Shown: positions 1 to 6,750, counted from the first letter of the stretch. The stretch: 9,561 bases of DNA from Gemmatimonadota bacterium (GCA_029862935.1 JAOTWK010000106.1:1-9561); one strand, 5' to 3'. A program made the numbers and translations. The notes: a model not told the origin generated them from the sequence alone.

Positions 1-125
1 ATTCGGGTGCCAGATCGGGCTTCCGAGGCGCGCAGCCTAACCCGAAGACGGCGGTTGGCGCAACCCGAGGGCTAGGCACGGGTAGTTATCTTTAGAAACA
101 AGGTTCTTCAACTCCGAGTGATTCG

Positions 126-935
126 ATGGGATTTGTCCTTTCCGTTTCCCTACGCTTGATTGCCGGTCGGAGTTTCGTGGCGTGGGTCATGCTCACCGTC
201 ATGAGTCTTCCCTTCCTCCCGACACGACTTCACGCTCAGCGTACGGCGAGTGAGATCGTCGATGAGGTCGATCGACTGTTGCGTGGCAGGTCCAGCCGAG
301 CCACGGTTCAAATGGACATCCTCACCGAGCACTGGACCCGGTCCATGGGAATGCGGATCTGGTCACTCGGCACGGAGTACTCGTTGATCCGCATTCTCTC
401 CCCCCGCAAGGACGCGGGAATGGCGACGCTCAAATCTGGTGAGGAGATCTGGAACTACCTCCCCCGCGTAGATCGCACGATCAAACTGCCGGCGTCCCTG
501 ATGGGTGCCGCATGGATGGGTTCGCATTTTACGAACGACGATCTCGTGAAGGAAAGCCGCATCATCGAAGACTATGACATCGAGATCGGGTACGAGGGAA
601 GACGGGAGGGAGTTGAGGTGTGGGAGTTCATCCTGACTCCCAAGCCCGATGCGGCAGTGGTCTGGGGTCGCATCGAGGAGCAGGTCAGGCAGGATGACCT
701 GATGCCAGTGTGGGTGCGCTACTACGACGACCGCGGTGATCTCGCTCGCACGATGGTATTCAGCGAGTTCCAGGTGATGGGTGGGCGGCTCGTGCCAGCC
801 CACATGGTCGTCGAACCCGCCGACAAGCCGGGTGAGAGCACAACCATCATCTACCGCGACCTCGAGTTCGACATCGATCTCGAACCTTCCTACTTCTCCC
901 TCCGCCGCCTACGAGACGATCGCGGATCAGAGTGA
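126..935 (+). CDS. Secreted LolA-like outer-membrane lipoprotein-sorting protein
   Basis: This 269-residue protein begins with a signal peptide. Arg10 and Arg15 precede a hydrophobic core at about residues 17-32, with a likely signal peptidase I cut after LHA (residues 35-37). The mature part fits the LolA-like 'outer membrane lipoprotein-sorting' family. It has alternating beta-strand sequence, a W-N-Y-L-P segment at 109-113 followed by a basic strand (R114-K120), and the M-G-S-H-F-x-x-D-D-L block at 131-140 typical of that family. Such proteins are half-open beta-barrels that carry lipid or lipoprotein through the periplasm. It is the first gene of a five-gene operon, and its stop codon overlaps the next gene's start. 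That context points to a shuttle accepting cargo from the adjacent ABC permeases. The start was chosen because it supplies the charged n-region; only a weak GAG precedes it, at 116-118. The family call is fairly secure; the cargo is unknown. Confidence 0.85.
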   Translation: MGFVLSVSLRLIAGRSFVAWVMLTVMSLPFLPTRLHAQRTASEIVDEVDRLLRGRSSRATVQMDILTEHWTRSMGMRIWSLGTEYSLIRILSPRKDAGMATLKSGEEIWNYLPRVDRTIKLPASLMGAAWMGSHFTNDDLVKESRIIEDYDIEIGYEGRREGVEVWEFILTPKPDAAVVWGRIEEQVRQDDLMPVWVRYYDDRGDLARTMVFSEFQVMGGRLVPAHMVVEPADKPGESTTIIYRDLEFDIDLEPSYFSLRRLRDDRGSE

Positions 936-2194
936 TGCCGGGCGGGCCGTGGTGGCGGATTGGGTGGAGAAACCTGGGACGAAATCGACGGCGCAGCTTG
1001 ATTGCCGCCAGCATGCTGGCTGTCGGCTACTTCTCGTGCGTCGCGCTGATGGGGTGGGCCGATGGTCTCGTGGCCGAGATGATCGGCAACGGGACGGGCA
1101 TCCTCACGGGACAGCTCCAGATTCACGCGTCGGACTATCTTCCGGACCGTAGCGTCTACGAGACGATTGGTGGACGGGACGGAACCAACGTTCGCCAACT
1201 CGTCGAGCAGGTTGCGGCTGACCCCGACGTCGATGCCGCGGCACCACGGGTGTACGGCGGGGGCCTGATCAGTTCCGGTTCGGCAACCGCGGCGGCGATG
1301 TTCTTGGGTGTCGACCCGGACCTTGAGCTCCATGTATCCCGAATCATGAATGCGCTGGTCAGCGGTGAGCACCCCGCAGCGGGAGCGAATGAGGTGCTGG
1401 TCGGAACCGAGATCGCCCGCACGCTGGGCGTCAGCCCGGGCGACGAAGTCGTCGTGGTGGCGCCCGCCATCGATGGATCGTTGGGCAACGATCTCTTCGT
1501 GGTCTCCGGCGTGTTCGAGAGCGGGCTCGCCGAGCTGGATCGGTCGTTTGCGCTCCTTCCCATTGATGCATTGCAGGCGTTGATGGTGCTCCCCCCGTCG
1601 CGCGTGCACGAGATCGCGGCGTTCGTGCGGGATCCCTGGCAAGCCCCGGCCGCAGCTGCGCGTCTCGACAGCCTCATACGAGCTCGTGGTCTTGATGTCG
1701 CTGCCGAGTCTTGGACGACGATTCGTCCGGAAATGGTGGAGTATGCGCAGCTCACCCAGTCGTTTCAGTGGGTCCTGCTCCTCATTGTCTTCGGCATGGC
1801 CATCTTTGGTGTGGCGAATACCATGCTGATGGCCACGTTCGAGCGCCGCTACGAGTTCGCCGTGCTCAAGGCGCTTGGCACCACGCCCAGTGGGATTGTC
1901 GGGTCGGTGCTCTCCGAGGCTCTGGCACTCGGCGCGATTGGTTTGGTCGGGGGCGCGGCGGTCACATTCCCGATCATGGTGTGGTGGCACCTCGCACCGC
2001 CGGACATGAGTTGGCTCTTCGGCGACTTCACCATGCTTGGCGCGCTGATCCGTCCCGTGCTTCGGGTCGAGTATCCGTGGACGATGACCGTCGGTGCAGC
2101 CGTGGCGCTCTTTCTCACGACCGTGCTTGCCGCACTGTACCCGGCACTCCGGTCGGCGAGAATCCCGCCTGCCGACACACTGGCGGGTCGATGA
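932..2194 (+). CDS. LolC/E-like ABC transporter permease, first paralogue (FtsX/MacB type)
   Basis: This 420-residue inner-membrane protein has the four-helix layout of LolC/LolE/MacB permeases. A basic N-terminus (R-N-L-G-R-N-R-R-R at 13-21) leads into TM1 at about 23-43. A large periplasmic domain of about 230 residues follows. TM2 (about 280-300), TM3 and TM4 lie in a C-terminal FtsX domain starting near Phe278. The stretch E-F-A-V-L-K-A-L-G after TM2 is the coupling-helix region that contacts the ATPase. The C-terminus has the usual L-Y-P-A-L-R-S-A-R-I-P-P-A-D-T-L pattern. Translation may begin at GTG 932 or ATG 935; both overlap the previous stop codon, by 4 bases or 1. Known members extract lipoproteins or expel substrates mechanically from the periplasmic side. 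It probably forms a heterodimer with the next gene's product. No HlyD-type adaptor is present, which argues against a MacAB-TolC pump. Confidence 0.88.
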   Translation: MMPGGPWWRIGWRNLGRNRRRSLIAASMLAVGYFSCVALMGWADGLVAEMIGNGTGILTGQLQIHASDYLPDRSVYETIGGRDGTNVRQLVEQVAADPDVDAAAPRVYGGGLISSGSATAAAMFLGVDPDLELHVSRIMNALVSGEHPAAGANEVLVGTEIARTLGVSPGDEVVVVAPAIDGSLGNDLFVVSGVFESGLAELDRSFALLPIDALQALMVLPPSRVHEIAAFVRDPWQAPAAAARLDSLIRARGLDVAAESWTTIRPEMVEYAQLTQSFQWVLLLIVFGMAIFGVANTMLMATFERRYEFAVLKALGTTPSGIVGSVLSEALALGAIGLVGGAAVTFPIMVWWHLAPPDMSWLFGDFTMLGALIRPVLRVEYPWTMTVGAAVALFLTTVLAALYPALRSARIPPADTLAGR

Positions 2195-3462
2195 CCGGTC
2201 GCCTCAGCCTGCTCATCCGCCTGGGCGTGCGGAACGTGCGGCGCCAGCGCCGTCGCAGCTTCCTGACGGCACTTGCCATGGGGCTGGGAGTGGCCGTGCT
2301 CGTGTTCAGTCGGGCGCTCGGCGACGGCGCACACGAGGACTGGATCCAGGCGGGCGTGCGCCTAGGAACCGGACATGTGGCGTTTCAGCATCCGCGGTTT
2401 CAGGCGAGTGGTAAACTGGAGGACCGGCTCTCCTCGGAGGCGGTACAGACAGCGCTGACTGCTTTGGAGCTTCCCGAGGTCCGTGAATACGTCGCGGCGG
2501 CGGCCTCCAGGGTAGAGCTACAGGCGCTGGCAAATTCGGCGACCGCTGCCGTGCCCGTGGCGGTCGCGGGAATCGATCCTGAGGCCGAGCGTCACTTCTC
2601 GCAACTCGGGGACAAGCTGATCGACGGTCGATACCTCGAGAGTGGGGATCGCCTCCATGCGTATATCGGTGAGCGACTCGCCAAACGCCTCGACCTGGAC
2701 GTAGGGTCCCGCCTCGTGCTGACGGGCCAAGACGCGACAGGTGAAATCGCCGGCCAGTTTGTACGTGTCGTCGGGATCTTCCGATCCGGTCTTCCCGAAG
2801 CGGACGAGCGCGTGGTCCACATACCGCTCGAGACGGCGCGCACCTGGCTCCAGGTTGGCGATGCGGTCACAACGCTGGGCGTGCTGCTCGAGTCGGGCTG
2901 GGATGTACCAGAGGTGGTTGGGCGCCTGCGGGTGCAGTTGGTCGACGACCAAGACGCGGTACGGGTGCTGGGATGGCGAGAGGCCATGCCCGAGCTCGAT
3001 GCGGCCATCAAGATCGATGACTACGGCGACTACATCTTCCACGTCATTCTCTTCGCGTTGGTTGCCCTGGCAATCGTCAACACCGTGCTGATGTCCGTGA
3101 TGCACCGCACGCGCGAGTTCGGCGTGTTGCGTGCTCTCGGATTGACCAAGCACCAGACGGCGTGGATCGTCTTCTCGGAGGGGTTGATCCTCACGGCGGT
3201 CAGCGGATTGGTGGGCATGGTCGTCGGATTCGCATTTACGTGGATCTTCTTTCGCAACGGTCTCGATTACTCATTCGCGTTCGAGGGAGACTTCGAGTTC
3301 TCCGGCGTCATACTGGACACGATCATCATCCCCGAGTTCCGGATCATGCAGGTGCTTCAGAGCTTGGGGTCCATCTTCCTTGTTGGCGTGTTTGCGTCAC
3401 TCTACCCCGCCTATCGCGCTACGCGGATCGACGTGGCCGAGGCGATGAAGTTCGAGGCATGA
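2191..3462 (+). CDS. LolC/E-like ABC transporter permease, second paralogue (FtsX/MacB type)
   Basis: This 423-residue permease is a diverged paralogue of the preceding one. It shares the N-terminal R-N-V-R-R-Q-R-R-R basic patch (14-22), TM1 (about 24-43), a D-G pair after TM1 (45-46), a T-G-H strand, and an FtsX domain from about residue 278. TM2 lies at about 282-302, TM3 at about 325-350 and TM4 at about 386-405. The E-F-G-V-L-R-A-L-G coupling segment follows TM2. The end reads Y-P-A-Y-R-A-T-R-I-D-V-A-E-A-M, a typical permease C-terminus. The start at ATG 2191 is preferred because it overlaps the upstream stop as ATGA and gives the same N-terminus as the paralogue. The frame stays open much further upstream, but only inside the previous gene. 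As with LolC and LolE, the two copies probably play unequal roles, one recruiting the LolA-like carrier and one binding cargo. That division is inference. Confidence 0.88.
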   Translation: MTGRLSLLIRLGVRNVRRQRRRSFLTALAMGLGVAVLVFSRALGDGAHEDWIQAGVRLGTGHVAFQHPRFQASGKLEDRLSSEAVQTALTALELPEVREYVAAAASRVELQALANSATAAVPVAVAGIDPEAERHFSQLGDKLIDGRYLESGDRLHAYIGERLAKRLDLDVGSRLVLTGQDATGEIAGQFVRVVGIFRSGLPEADERVVHIPLETARTWLQVGDAVTTLGVLLESGWDVPEVVGRLRVQLVDDQDAVRVLGWREAMPELDAAIKIDDYGDYIFHVILFALVALAIVNTVLMSVMHRTREFGVLRALGLTKHQTAWIVFSEGLILTAVSGLVGMVVGFAFTWIFFRNGLDYSFAFEGDFEFSGVILDTIIIPEFRIMQVLQSLGSIFLVGVFASLYPAYRATRIDVAEAMKFEA

Positions 3463-4175
3463 ACCAGAAACCTGTTGCAGCGGTTCGCACACACGATGTG
3501 TGGAAGGTGTTCGAACACGACGGTATCGCCGTCGAGGCGGTGCGCGGTGTGTCCATCGAGATCGAGCGCGGCGAGTTCGTCGTGCTGGCTGGGCCCTCGG
3601 GATCGGGCAAGACCACGCTCCTCAATCTGCTGGGCGGGCTCACCAATGCGTCTCGCGGCAACGTCTCGATCGACGGACGTGACTTGACAACGATGTCCGA
3701 GCGGCAGCGTGCGAAACTGCGACTGGAACGCGTTGGGTTCGTGTTTCAGGCGTACAACCTGCTCCCAGTACTCACCGCCCGGGAGAACGCGGAGTTCACG
3801 CTGTTACTCCGAGGCATGCCCGAGGCTGAACGGCACGCGCGTGTGAACCGGCTCTTTGAGCGAATCGGCATCGGGGGTTTGGAAGATCGCCGGCCCGCCA
3901 AACTCTCAGGCGGGCAGCAGCAACGCGTGGCGGTTGCCCGGGCCGTGGTGGGCGAGCCGGCCCTCGTGCTGGCGGACGAACCCACCGCCAACCTGGATTC
4001 CGTGTCGAGTGCGGCCCTGTTGGACGTGATGACGCAACTCAATCGCGAATTGGGGACGACGTTCGTATTCGCGACCCACGATGCGGCACTCATGGAGCGC
4101 GCACAGCGACTGATCCGGCTCGTCGACGGCGCGGTCGCCTCCGACCGGCGTCAGGACGGCACGCCGACCGCATGA
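3459..4175 (+). CDS. LolD/MacB-type ABC transporter ATP-binding protein
   Basis: This 238-residue cytoplasmic ATPase has every motif of an active ABC subunit. Walker A is G-P-S-G-S-G-K-T-T (45-53) and the Q-loop Gln is 97. The signature L-S-G-G-Q-Q-Q-R lies at 149-156, Walker B L-V-L-A-D-E-P at 169-175 with Glu174, the D-loop at 178-181, and the H-loop His is 207. The extra Gln in the signature, the F-V-F-Q-A-Y-N-L-L-P segment (94-103) and the length of about 230 residues fit the LolD/MacB/FtsE-like group. It would drive the two permeases encoded just upstream; its ATG 3459 overlaps the second permease's stop by 4 bases. The frame extends upstream into the permease gene, but the ATP-binding fold starts only at this ATG. 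The C-terminus overlaps the next gene by 4 bases. The ATPase call is certain; the LolD assignment depends on context. Confidence 0.93.
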   Translation: MNQKPVAAVRTHDVWKVFEHDGIAVEAVRGVSIEIERGEFVVLAGPSGSGKTTLLNLLGGLTNASRGNVSIDGRDLTTMSERQRAKLRLERVGFVFQAYNLLPVLTARENAEFTLLLRGMPEAERHARVNRLFERIGIGGLEDRRPAKLSGGQQQRVAVARAVVGEPALVLADEPTANLDSVSSAALLDVMTQLNRELGTTFVFATHDAALMERAQRLIRLVDGAVASDRRQDGTPTA

Positions 4176-5359
4176 TGCGGGTGTCTGCGCTCGTGCTTGG
4201 GCTCGCGGCAGTGATGCCTGCCGCAGCTCAGGCGCAGCGACCGCAATGGGCACCCGTGCTGCGCGGATATTTCTTGAACGTTCCCATCGCTTCTGCTGCG
4301 GGACCGTTCTCCGATGCGGTGGCTGCAGACGTGCAGCGCCTTCGGCTCATGGCACGCTCGTCGTATGGTCCTTTGTCGGTCGATGTGGCGTACGAGCATG
4401 TGCTCACACTCCGATCGGAAGCGACGGTCGGGCTGTTTGCGGGACTGAGTCCCACCGGGACAGGCGGTGACTGGCTGCCGCTCCAAGGCTCCCTGCTGCA
4501 GAAAGACCACATTGACTGGCAGCATCGTGTCGATCGCGCGTCGCTCGCCTATGGTGTCGGCAGTGCGGAAGCGACCATCGGACGTCAGCCCATCTCCTGG
4601 GCCACAACGCTGTTTCTCACTCCCGCCGATCCTTTTGTGCCCTTCGATCCGTCCGACCCGTTTCGCGAGTACCGCCGCGGTGTGGATGCGGTACGACTGC
4701 GCGGGTTCCCGGGTGCCTTCAGCGAAATCGACCTGGCGTTTCGCGTGGCAAACACGCCAATCGGACGCACGGTGTCGGCTGCGGGCCGGGGGCGGGCAGC
4801 CGTCGGCGCATGGGAGTTTCTCGGGTGGGCGGGTGTCGTGCACGACGACCCAGCGGTCTCGGTGGCAGCCACGCTGTCGATAGGAGGTGCGGTGCTCCGA
4901 ACCGAGAGCGTGGTGCGACGCGCGAACGATGAGACCGTGTTTCGTGCGACGATCGGTGCCGATCGAAGTTTTGTAGTCTGGGACCGCAATGTCTACGTGG
5001 TCCTCGAGTACCAACGAGACGGCTTTGGCGCGGCGAGCGGCGACGACCTGATTGCTACGTTGCTGTCGGAACCGGCGCGGCGCGGGGAACTGCAGGTGTT
5101 CGGGCGGGATGAAGTCGTGGTACAGGGCAGTCTCGAACTCCACCCCCTGGTCAACGTGAGCGCCCTCGTGATCTGGAACGTCAATGATCCGAGCGCGCTG
5201 CTCGGGCCCGCGGCGTCGTATTCCGCTGCCGACGAGGTCGCCGTCCGCGGCGGTGTGTACTTTGGTGCCGGGAGGGGCACGACAGCCAGCGGACTCTTGG
5301 GTTCCGAGTTTGGGGCCGTGCCGACTACGGCATATGCGTCCGTGACGTGGTTCTTCTAG
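4172..5359 (+). CDS. Secreted outer-membrane beta-barrel protein, porin-like
   Basis: The product has 395 residues with a clear signal peptide (MMRVSALVLGLAAV..., cut near AQA at 19-21). The rest is rich in short amphipathic strands alternating polar and hydrophobic residues. It ends in T-W-F-F; a terminal Phe is the usual signal for barrel insertion by the BAM machinery. Residues 136-176 hold a striking motif: I-G-R-Q-x-I-S-W, then T-P-A-D-P-F-V-P-F-D-P, then R-R-G-V-D-A-V-R-L. It recalls the GRQ-W and N-P-x-D/R-P-G-x-D-A signatures I associate with DUF1302-like or alginate-export-like barrels. The exact family is unproven. The gene overlaps the ATPase gene by 4 bases (ATGA), so it belongs to the exporter operon and could be the outer-membrane acceptor or channel. 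A second ATG at 4175 is an equally possible start. Barrel nature is likely; function is inferred from context. Confidence 0.75.
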   Translation: MMRVSALVLGLAAVMPAAAQAQRPQWAPVLRGYFLNVPIASAAGPFSDAVAADVQRLRLMARSSYGPLSVDVAYEHVLTLRSEATVGLFAGLSPTGTGGDWLPLQGSLLQKDHIDWQHRVDRASLAYGVGSAEATIGRQPISWATTLFLTPADPFVPFDPSDPFREYRRGVDAVRLRGFPGAFSEIDLAFRVANTPIGRTVSAAGRGRAAVGAWEFLGWAGVVHDDPAVSVAATLSIGGAVLRTESVVRRANDETVFRATIGADRSFVVWDRNVYVVLEYQRDGFGAASGDDLIATLLSEPARRGELQVFGRDEVVVQGSLELHPLVNVSALVIWNVNDPSALLGPAASYSAADEVAVRGGVYFGAGRGTTASGLLGSEFGAVPTTAYASVTWFF

Positions 5360-5385
5360 GGAGGGGGCAGAGGAGGGGGGCAGGG
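5359..5385 (+). other. Candidate G-quadruplex tract behind the barrel gene
   Basis: Four runs of three or more G lie within 27 bases: 5359-5361, 5363-5367, 5375-5380 and 5383-5385. The spacers are 1, 7 and 2 bases, which satisfies the usual G3+N1-7 rule. The first G is the last base of the barrel stop codon. The G-rich strand is the coding strand, so the structure could form in the transcript between the barrel and phosphodiesterase genes. No function is shown, and the tract could be just part of a low-complexity spacer. Confidence 0.45.
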
Positions 5386-5430
5386 CGGCAGTTGCTGACG
5401 GCTGATGACTGATAGGCGGCAAGGCGGCAG
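5384..5430. repeat. Short interspersed repeats in the intergenic spacer
   Basis: GGCGGCA occurs three times, at 5384-5390, 5415-5421 and 5423-5429. The last two copies are nearly adjacent. Between the first and second copies lie three back-to-back degenerate 7-mers: GCTGACG (5394-5400), GCTGATG (5401-5407) and ACTGATA (5408-5414). The pattern is unlike the coding DNA on either side and looks like slippage-derived or dispersed low-complexity intergenic DNA. Whether it recurs elsewhere in the genome cannot be judged here. Confidence 0.5.
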
Positions 5431-5449
5431 AAGGTGTGAGTTCCTGAAC

Positions 5450-5456
5450 GGAGGAG
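5450..5456 (+). promoter_or_regulatory. Strong Shine-Dalgarno for the phosphodiesterase gene
   Basis: GGAGGAG ends 8 bases before ATG 5465. It decides the start against an in-frame ATG at 5405, which lies inside the spacer repeats and has no comparable site. It is the clearest ribosome-binding site on the plus strand here and suggests this gene is translated independently of the overlapping genes upstream. Confidence 0.75.
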
Positions 5457-5464
5457 TGCGATCG

Positions 5465-6709
5465 ATGAGTGGTGCCCTCAGGAAAAAATGGTCGCGCGCG
5501 TGCGCGCTGATCGCTGTCGTCGCGTTGCTCGGCGGCTCCTGCGCCAGCCAGGAACCAGATGGCGGCGACACCGTCATCCTGATCGGGCTCGACGCCATGG
5601 GGTGGGACTTCCGCGACAAAACGGACACGCCGAACTTGGATCGGCTGGTGGCGCGCGGAGTGATGGCCGAGCGACTCGTCCCGGTGTTTCCCACCAAGAC
5701 CTTTCCGAATCACTACTCGATTGTCACGGGTCTTCACGTCGAAGACCACGGGATCATTGCCAACAGCATGTACGATCCTGCGATGGATGCGTGGTTCAGC
5801 CTGGGCAACCGTGACGCCGTCACCGATCCGCGATGGTGGGGCGGAGAGCCGATCTGGGTCACGGCGGAAAAGCAGGGTCTGACAGCGGCGGCATTCTTCT
5901 GGCCGGGCACTGAAACGGCGATCCAGGGAGTCCGCCCCACATTCTGGAACCCATACGATGGATCGATTCCGAATACCGAGCGCGTGAATCAGGTGCTGGC
6001 GTGGTTGGATCTGCCTCTTTCCGCACGACCAGCTCTCATCACCCTGTATTTCAGTGATGTGGATGATGCGGCGCACAGGAGCGGCACGGAGAGTGAAGAA
6101 ACGCGCGCTGCCATTCGCCGCGTCGACGCCGTGATCGGTGAGTTGATCGGGGGCCTCGAGGCGCGTGGGATCGCCGACGCGGTCAACATCATCGTCGCGT
6201 CGGATCACGGCATGGTCGACATCGCGCTCGACCGCGTCATCTTTCTCGACGATTACCTCGACTTAGAACGCGTGACGGTTGTGGACTGGAATCCGGTGGC
6301 CTCGCTTCGTCCCCCGCCGGACGAGATCGATCTCGTGTACCGCGCGCTCGACGGCGCCCATCCCAACTGGTCGGTGTACCGCAAGGACGACATTCCCGAT
6401 CGGTATCACTATCGCCAGAACGGCCGCGTGCAGCCGATTCTCGTTGTGGCCGACGAAGGATGGTCCATCACATCGCGGGACTTCCACGCGGCCCGCCCGG
6501 ATCGACACGCGGGGGCCAATCACGGCTATGACAACCAGCTCGTGTCGATGGGAGCCACGTTCATCGCTGCCGGTCCGGCGTTCCGACGCGGGGAGGTCGT
6601 GCCGCCGTTCCAGAATATTCACATCTACGAGATGCTTTGTGCGATCCTCGACCTCACACCGGCAGCGAATGCAGGAAGCTTGGATTCGGTGAGGGCAGTC
6701 TTGAGGTGA
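5465..6709 (+). CDS. Secreted alkaline-phosphatase-superfamily phosphodiesterase (NPP type)
   Basis: This 414-residue enzyme belongs to the nucleotide pyrophosphatase/phosphodiesterase (NPP) branch of the alkaline phosphatase superfamily. The two-metal site is intact. Asp43 lies in the first strand (L-I-G-L-D-A-M) and the nucleophile Thr79 lies in P-T-K-T-F-P-N-H. Asn100 follows the H-G-I block. Asp200 and His204 lie in Y-F-S-D-V-D-D-A-A-H, Asp247-His248 in S-D-H-G-M, and His353 in N-H-G-Y-D-N. Family members hydrolyse phosphodiester or pyrophosphate bonds in nucleotides, nucleotide sugars or phospholipid head groups; the substrate here is not readable. The N-terminus has a charged region (R6-K8) and a hydrophobic core ending L-L-G-G-S-C26. 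This is an imperfect lipobox, so the protein is probably a periplasm-facing lipoprotein, otherwise simply secreted. It lies 105 bases after the exporter operon with its own ribosome-binding site, so a functional tie is possible but not shown. Confidence 0.9.
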   Translation: MSGALRKKWSRACALIAVVALLGGSCASQEPDGGDTVILIGLDAMGWDFRDKTDTPNLDRLVARGVMAERLVPVFPTKTFPNHYSIVTGLHVEDHGIIANSMYDPAMDAWFSLGNRDAVTDPRWWGGEPIWVTAEKQGLTAAAFFWPGTETAIQGVRPTFWNPYDGSIPNTERVNQVLAWLDLPLSARPALITLYFSDVDDAAHRSGTESEETRAAIRRVDAVIGELIGGLEARGIADAVNIIVASDHGMVDIALDRVIFLDDYLDLERVTVVDWNPVASLRPPPDEIDLVYRALDGAHPNWSVYRKDDIPDRYHYRQNGRVQPILVVADEGWSITSRDFHAARPDRHAGANHGYDNQLVSMGATFIAAGPAFRRGEVVPPFQNIHIYEMLCAILDLTPAANAGSLDSVRAVLR

Positions 6710-6717
6710 GCTGTGTG

Positions 6718-6749
6718 CCGTGAGCCCGAGAGCCCTTGCGGGCTCACGG
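6718..6749. terminator. Hairpin between convergent genes, likely bidirectional terminator
   Basis: CCGTGAGCCCG (6718-6728) and CGGGCTCACGG (6739-6749) form a perfect 11-bp stem with a 10-base loop. It starts 8 bases after the plus-strand phosphodiesterase stop and ends 1 base before the udk stop on the minus strand, so it can serve both transcripts. Only three T residues follow on the plus side (6750-6752) and none in a run on the minus side. Intrinsic termination may therefore be weak, or Rho may help. Confidence 0.75.
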
Positions 6750-6750
6750 T

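Noticed and set aside
55..92. Sigma-70 promoter built from TTGGCG and TATCTT
   Set aside because: The spacer would be 26 bases, far from the usual 16-18, and no better pair was found, so no promoter is annotated.
890..1990. 366-codon open frame on the minus strand
   Set aside because: It is antisense to the first permease, whose product has clear membrane helices and family motifs. The antisense product is rich in His and Arg and resembles nothing.
1711..2190. Upstream extension of the second permease frame
   Set aside because: It would overlap the first permease's FtsX domain by about 480 bases. The extra residues resemble no permease, and ATG 2191 matches the paralogue's N-terminus.
3162..3458. 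Upstream extension of the ATPase frame
   Set aside because: It lies entirely within the second permease gene. The ATP-binding domain begins at ATG 3459, which also gives the ATGA overlap.
932..4175. MacAB-TolC-type drug efflux pump
   Set aside because: Permease and ATPase are separate genes, there are two permeases, and no HlyD-type adaptor or TolC-like helical outer-membrane protein is present. A LolA-like carrier and a porin-like barrel are present instead.
5405..5464. Earlier ATG for the phosphodiesterase
   Set aside because: It is inside the intergenic repeats and lacks a ribosome-binding site. The start at 5465 has GGAGGAG in front and a proper signal peptide directly behind it.
4151..6208. 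685-codon open frame on the minus strand
   Set aside because: It lies antisense to the barrel and phosphodiesterase genes and runs through their spacer. Its translation is dominated by Arg, His, Pro and Cys with no recognisable motif, as expected of a GC-driven shadow.
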